Assembly (NCBI GenBank): GCA_025936205.1
Contig: JAICTU010000052.1
Span: forward strand, 1-26,706
Origin: Polyangiaceae bacterium
Lineage (GTDB): Bacteria > Myxococcota > Polyangia > Polyangiales > Polyangiaceae
Length of the DNA stretch: 26,706 bases
Direction of reading: 5' to 3'
Shown here: positions 23,644 through 26,706 of the stretch, piece after piece
Layout of the letters: each line of letters starts with the position of its first letter
How positions within the stretch are numbered: position 1 is the stretch's first letter
Program-made: the position numbers and the translations under genes
The notes under the pieces: model-generated
What the model saw: only the letters and a program-made list of their open reading frames with translations
The model's database searches: none
Told to the model about the DNA's origin: nothing

Positions 23644-24736
23644 CGGGCGCCACCCACAGGCGCAGCCGGAGCTCGCCGCCGAAGGTCTCTCCCAAGCCGG
23701 TCGGGCGCGGCGTCGCCGGAGGGCTGGTCACGATCACCACGTAGCTGTCCGAGGGGATGCTGCTCTGCGGCGGGGCCCCGCGTGGCTCCGGACTGAGCGG
23801 TACCAGCGCGACCAGGCTCAGGGCCATCCCGAAGGCGCCGGCACGGAAGCTGCCCTCCAGCCCGACGCTGGCCGCGCTCTCCCACGAGCTACCCAGCGGT
23901 TCGAGCCGCGTACCCAAGCCCACAGGCGTGGCCACGGCATTGTACTCCTGCGTGCGCTCCAGCCGCGCGAGCACCAGCCCGCCCTGTGCCGCGAGGCCAA
24001 AGGCCGACGCGGGATCGAGCAGATCGACGCCCGCCTCCAACCCGGCATGCCAGCCTCTGGCAGATTCGCTGTAGTAGCCGGTGGACTCCGACCGGGTGCG
24101 ATCGCCTCCGACACGGAGTGTCGCCGAGAGTGGAGCGAACGGCCGCCAGCGCGCGAGCAGCTCCCCCGCAAAGGCATGGCCCTTCGCCTGGAAGAGCGAT
24201 GCGCCAGCGCCCAGGCCCAGCTCCAGCGGTGGCAGCACGTGGCGTGCGGGCGATGATCGCGCCAACGGCTCACCCGCGCTGCCGTCCGTTTCTGCGGCGG
24301 GCGTCGCCACTGCTTGCGGCGCGGAGCTTGCTGCGGTCTCCAGCAGCGCCGATACCAGCTCGTCCGCTGTGCTCGCGATGGCAGAAAGCCGGGCTTCGCG
24401 CGGCAAGGCCGCGAGCTCCAGCATGCGTTCCAGAGCCGCGCCTGCGTCCGTTTCTACCCGTACCAGCGCCGAATGCAGCTCGGGCAGCGAGGCGTGCACC
24501 TGGATATGCGCGAGCACCCGCTGTCCCGCAGGGTGGGGGCAAACATCGATCTCGCGAGCCCGGAATTCGGCGGCCAATCGCCGTTGCAGCTGATCGCTGA
24601 GCGACGCCTCCGGGGGCGACAGCGCGATCGAGAGATCCACGGCGGACTCACTGCGGCACACGGTCTGTGCGCGGGCAGCCTCGGGTCGCAGCGCGAGCGC
24701 CAGGGAGGAGAGCAACAGCAATTGCTTCAGAGACAT
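23636..24736 (-). CDS. Exported protein with C-terminal beta-barrel-like domain, operon with ECF/FecR
   Basis: A 366-aa exported protein. The signal MSLKQLLLLSSLALAL is cleaved near ARA-QT (residue 25). Residues about 25-145 form a soluble domain (VDLSIALSPPEASLSDQL and similar). Residues about 165-366 have alternating amphipathic strands (LELGLGAGASLF, GELLARWRPF, GWHAGLEAGVDLL, AASVGLEGSF, GGELRLRLWV), consistent with an outer-membrane barrel. No TonB box or plug was seen. As first gene of the operon it could be the sensor or the structural target of the sigma/FecR pair. The ATG at 24736 fits the signal peptide. Confidence 0.72.
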   Translation of the reverse strand: MSLKQLLLLSSLALALRPEAARAQTVCRSESAVDLSIALSPPEASLSDQLQRRLAAEFRAREIDVCPHPAGQRVLAHIQVHASLPELHSALVRVETDAGAALERMLELAALPREARLSAIASTADELVSALLETAASSAPQAVATPAAETDGSAGEPLARSSPARHVLPPLELGLGAGASLFQAKGHAFAGELLARWRPFAPLSATLRVGGDRTRSESTGYYSESARGWHAGLEAGVDLLDPASAFGLAAQGGLVLARLERTQEYNAVATPVGLGTRLEPLGSSWESAASVGLEGSFRAGAFGMALSLVALVPLSPEPRGAPPQSSIPSDSYVVIVTSPPATPRPTGLGETFGGELRLRLWVAPGG

Positions 24737-24821
24737 GCGGAATCGATGTTGGTCGCGACGCTCGAAAACCTTACATGGAGCGTGCAAGATCTCGCCGACT
24801 CGAGTCCAACTCATCCGCATC

Positions 24822-25796
24822 ATGTTCCACTGGATCTGCGAGCTGTCCGAGAAACGCCGCGTCATCGCTTGCCTTTGTTGGTCCGGCTGGCTGTACGCGG
24901 CTCTGAGCTGTATGGACGACGCGCCCAGCGATTCGGACCGGCTGAGCTCACTCTCCAGCGACCAGCTGCGGAGCTTGTGCACGGAGGTCATCGACGCCTG
25001 GCCCGCAACACCGGACGGTCCGATCCGCTGCGACAACGGCAACACCTACTACCTCGATCGAGAAGGACTGTCCGCCTGCGGCAACCAGACCACGAGCTGC
25101 TCCGCGCGCGTCGGAGAGTGGCGCGACTGCATGAGAGCGCTCGCCGCGACCCCTTGCGAGACCGCGACGCCCGAGCCCGAACAGTGCAGGCGGCTACCAT
25201 TTGCAGCAGGGTGCGGCGGGCTGGCGTTGCCCGTTTCTTCCGAATGCACTCCACCGCGGCCAGAGCAGGTGGCCGAGTGGAGCGGCCTGTATCGGTTCAG
25301 CAATCGAACCAGAAACAGCAATGGCTGTGACAGCGAAGGCGAACCGCTGCCCGCGCAGGGCTACTTCCTGCTGACCACCCGCTTCGTCGCGGCAGTCCCG
25401 TACTCGCCACTGGGAGACACACGAATGCTGGTGCCGCTGGAATGCGAGAGCATCGAGGCCTGCCGTGAGCTCACGATGGAGTTGTCGAGCGCCAGCGATC
25501 CCAACACACCCCTGTTGGCGCTCCCCTACCTGACCTTGCTCGACAACCCTCTCTGCGGGCCAGACAACTATGACACGCTGCGCTCCTCGGTCATCGACTC
25601 CAGCGGTGATGCCTGCGAGCTCATCCGAGAAGAGCAGGTGCTGCTACCGCAGCCCGACGGCACCTTGCGCATCGAGCGCCGGAGCTTTCAGCTGCCGGCA
25701 CCCCCGGAGGGCCAGCCCTGCTATTTCACCGATGCCGTGCAGGGTAGCTGTGTCTCGCTCGACGTGCTGCGCGCCGAGCGCGTGCCAACGCTCTGA
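24822..25796 (+). CDS. Cysteine-rich lipoprotein of unknown function
   Basis: A 324-aa predicted lipoprotein. MFHWICELSEKRRVIACLCW leads to a hydrophobic stretch and lipobox ALSC (C30), then an acidic MDDAPSDSD. The mature chain has more than a dozen cysteines in its first 150 residues (CTEV, RCDNGN, SACGN, SCSARV, DCMRAL, PCETA, QCRRL, GCGGL), suggesting a disulfide-rich extracellular domain. A longer reading from 24735 lacks a proper signal. No family was recognised. It is divergent from the outer-membrane protein/ECF/FecR operon and could share its promoter region. Confidence 0.65.
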   Translation: MFHWICELSEKRRVIACLCWSGWLYAALSCMDDAPSDSDRLSSLSSDQLRSLCTEVIDAWPATPDGPIRCDNGNTYYLDREGLSACGNQTTSCSARVGEWRDCMRALAATPCETATPEPEQCRRLPFAAGCGGLALPVSSECTPPRPEQVAEWSGLYRFSNRTRNSNGCDSEGEPLPAQGYFLLTTRFVAAVPYSPLGDTRMLVPLECESIEACRELTMELSSASDPNTPLLALPYLTLLDNPLCGPDNYDTLRSSVIDSSGDACELIREEQVLLPQPDGTLRIERRSFQLPAPPEGQPCYFTDAVQGSCVSLDVLRAERVPTL

Positions 25797-25839
25797 ATTG
25801 GAAGCGCAACCCGTGTGCTTCATCGTGATTCATCAGGTC

Positions 25840-25864
25840 GGCGCGCGCAGCGCGGCGGGTGGGG
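25840..25864 (+). repeat. GC-rich repeat shared with another convergent gap
   Basis: 24 of 25 positions match 16706-16730. It lies between the convergent lipoprotein (stop 25796) and small membrane protein (stop at 25873) genes. Confidence 0.45.
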
Positions 25865-25872
25865 CAGCAATG

Positions 25873-26094
25873 TCAGTATCCCAGCTTTTTCACTGCAAAC
25901 CAGAGCAGTCCGAGCAATACCGCCGCGATGACCAGCGTCAGGATCGCGCCTGGCACGAAGTAGGGGTAGACGAGCAGGATGAGGCCGGCGAGCAGGTGCG
26001 GAGGGCGCGACATCTTCTTGCCGTAGCTGAGCAAGACGAAGCCGATGCCGGATACGAGGAATCCCGCGATCAGTGTCGGGCCATCGAAGGACAT
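25873..26094 (-). CDS. Small integral membrane protein
   Basis: A 73-aa protein with hydrophobic helices at about residues 7-24 and 34-67 (the latter possibly two), separated by a basic loop YGKKMSRPP. Closely similar small proteins are common in myxobacterial genomes and are sometimes labelled 'amino acid transport protein', a name without visible basis in the sequence. The start ATG lies 18 bp downstream of the stop of the Fe-S protein gene on the same strand, so the two are probably co-transcribed. Confidence 0.72.
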   Translation of the reverse strand: MSFDGPTLIAGFLVSGIGFVLLSYGKKMSRPPHLLAGLILLVYPYFVPGAILTLVIAAVLLGLLWFAVKKLGY

Positions 26095-26112
26095 CGCCTA
26101 GCCCACCGCCGT

Positions 26113-26706
26113 TCACTCCGCTGCCGTCGCCGGAGCCGGTGCCTCGCCGGCTCCGCACGATTCGAGCAGCAGCTCGACGACGTCGAGCTGGCGCACTTCC
26201 GCTTCCTTCTCTTTCGCTTTCAACCCATCCCCGAGCATGGTCATGCAGAAGGGGCAGGCGCTGGCGATGGTCTTGGCGCCGGTGTCGAGCAGCTGGAGGG
26301 TGCGCTTGACGTTGATGCGATCCTTGTTCTGCTCCTCCATCCACATCTGGGCGCCACCAGCGCCGCAGCACAGCCCTTTGTCCTTCTTCCAGTAGGTGGG
26401 CTCGACCAGTTCGACGCCGGGGATGCGCGAGAGGATCTGGCGGGGCGATTCGTAGACGCCGTTGTAACGGCCGAGGTAGCAGGAGTCGTGGTACGGGAGC
26501 CGTCCCTGGACGGGGTTCCGAGGCACGAGCTTTTTCTCCGCGAGGAGCCCCAGCAAGAAGTCGGTGTGGTGGATGACCTCGTATTTGCCGCCGAAATCCG
26601 GGTATTCGTTGAGCAGGGTGTTGAAGCAGTGGGGGCAGGTGGTGAGGATCTTCTTCTTGCCCTGCTCCATGTAGCCATTGAGGGTGGCAACGTTGGCTTC
26701 GGCGAG
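26113..26706 (-). CDS. CCG-domain Fe-S oxidoreductase, C-terminal part
   Basis: The 197 C-terminal residues of a larger (Fe-S)-binding protein whose start lies beyond the right edge of the window. Two CCG-type cysteine-rich domain segments are visible. The first is CPHCFNTLLNEYPDFGG. The second is HDSCYLGRYNGVYESPRQIL, then LCCGAGGAQMWME and ACPFCMTMLGDG. Such domains bind Fe-S clusters or zinc in heterodisulfide-reductase, glycolate-oxidase and related electron-transfer proteins. The Ala/Pro-rich end (SCGAGEAPAPATAAE) is likely disordered. It may sit in an operon with the small membrane protein downstream. Confidence 0.88.
   Translation of the reverse strand, partial: LAEANVATLNGYMEQGKKKILTTCPHCFNTLLNEYPDFGGKYEVIHHTDFLLGLLAEKKLVPRNPVQGRLPYHDSCYLGRYNGVYESPRQILSRIPGVELVEPTYWKKDKGLCCGAGGAQMWMEEQNKDRINVKRTLQLLDTGAKTIASACPFCMTMLGDGLKAKEKEAEVRQLDVVELLLESCGAGEAPAPATAAE

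Noticed and set aside
1..26706. CRISPR array, tRNA or rRNA genes
   Set aside because: No regularly spaced direct repeats and no cloverleaf or rRNA-like sequence were noticed on reading; a covariance-model search was not possible.

Overview
The window is 26.7 kb of GC-rich DNA, most likely from a myxobacterium (Myxococcota, Polyangiales or a relative). Supporting this are many lipoproteins with low-complexity linkers after the lipid cysteine, cellulases, several one- and two-component regulators and ECF sigma factors, an outer-membrane-protein/sigma/FecR operon, and short convergent gene spacing. No rRNA, tRNA or CRISPR array was seen. The assignment comes from gene style, not from a marker gene.

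Layout. (1) 1-3310 is a worn, mobile-element-rich zone. It holds an intact Tn5/IS50-like IS4-family element (455-1995), a frameshifted fragment of a DUF1254/DUF1214 protein (2146-2391), an intact REP-associated tyrosine transposase (RAYT, minus strand), and an inverted pair of 42-bp repeats upstream of it. (2) 3311-8072 has a DUF1232 membrane protein, an SMP-30/gluconolactonase lipoprotein, a decayed ECF sigma gene, and an ECF42 regulon: YCII protein plus ECF42 sigma factor, then an AhpD-like carboxymuconolactone decarboxylase. The YCII and decarboxylase genes carry near-identical promoters (TGTCGA, 17 nt, CGTTC). (3) 8224-11278 has a tandem-HTH/DUF4423 regulator divergent from an unknown lipoprotein, then a second small cysteine-rich lipoprotein. 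(4) 11336-15030 has a secreted esterase-like alpha/beta hydrolase, a response regulator with an unassigned C-terminal domain, a decayed M16-peptidase-like tail, and an EamA/DMT permease followed by three strong hairpins. (5) 15470-17825 is a convergent pair of lipoprotein cellulases, a GH45 enzyme with a ShKT-like module and a GH5 enzyme. (6) 17948-21778 has a CheY-like receiver, a small DUF3606 gene, a putative outer-membrane protein, a glutamate-cysteine ligase family protein and a pyridoxamine-phosphate-oxidase-like protein. (7) 21782-24736 is a minus-strand overlapping operon: outer-membrane protein, ECF sigma, FecR/TPR protein. (8) 24822-26706 has a cysteine-rich lipoprotein, a small membrane protein and the C-terminal part of a CCG-domain Fe-S protein.

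The most interesting signal is a dispersed repeat of constant length (42 bp) present five times (3200-3241 minus, 3263-3304 plus, 8136-8177 minus, 11289-11330 plus, 14022-14063 plus), always in intergenic or decayed DNA. Its ends are conserved (GGGC at one end, CGAGCC at the other), and two copies face away from each other just upstream of the RAYT gene. This looks like a REP-type family with its transposase. Second is the twin-promoter ECF42 regulon, which joins a YCII gene and a decarboxylase gene under one sigma factor.
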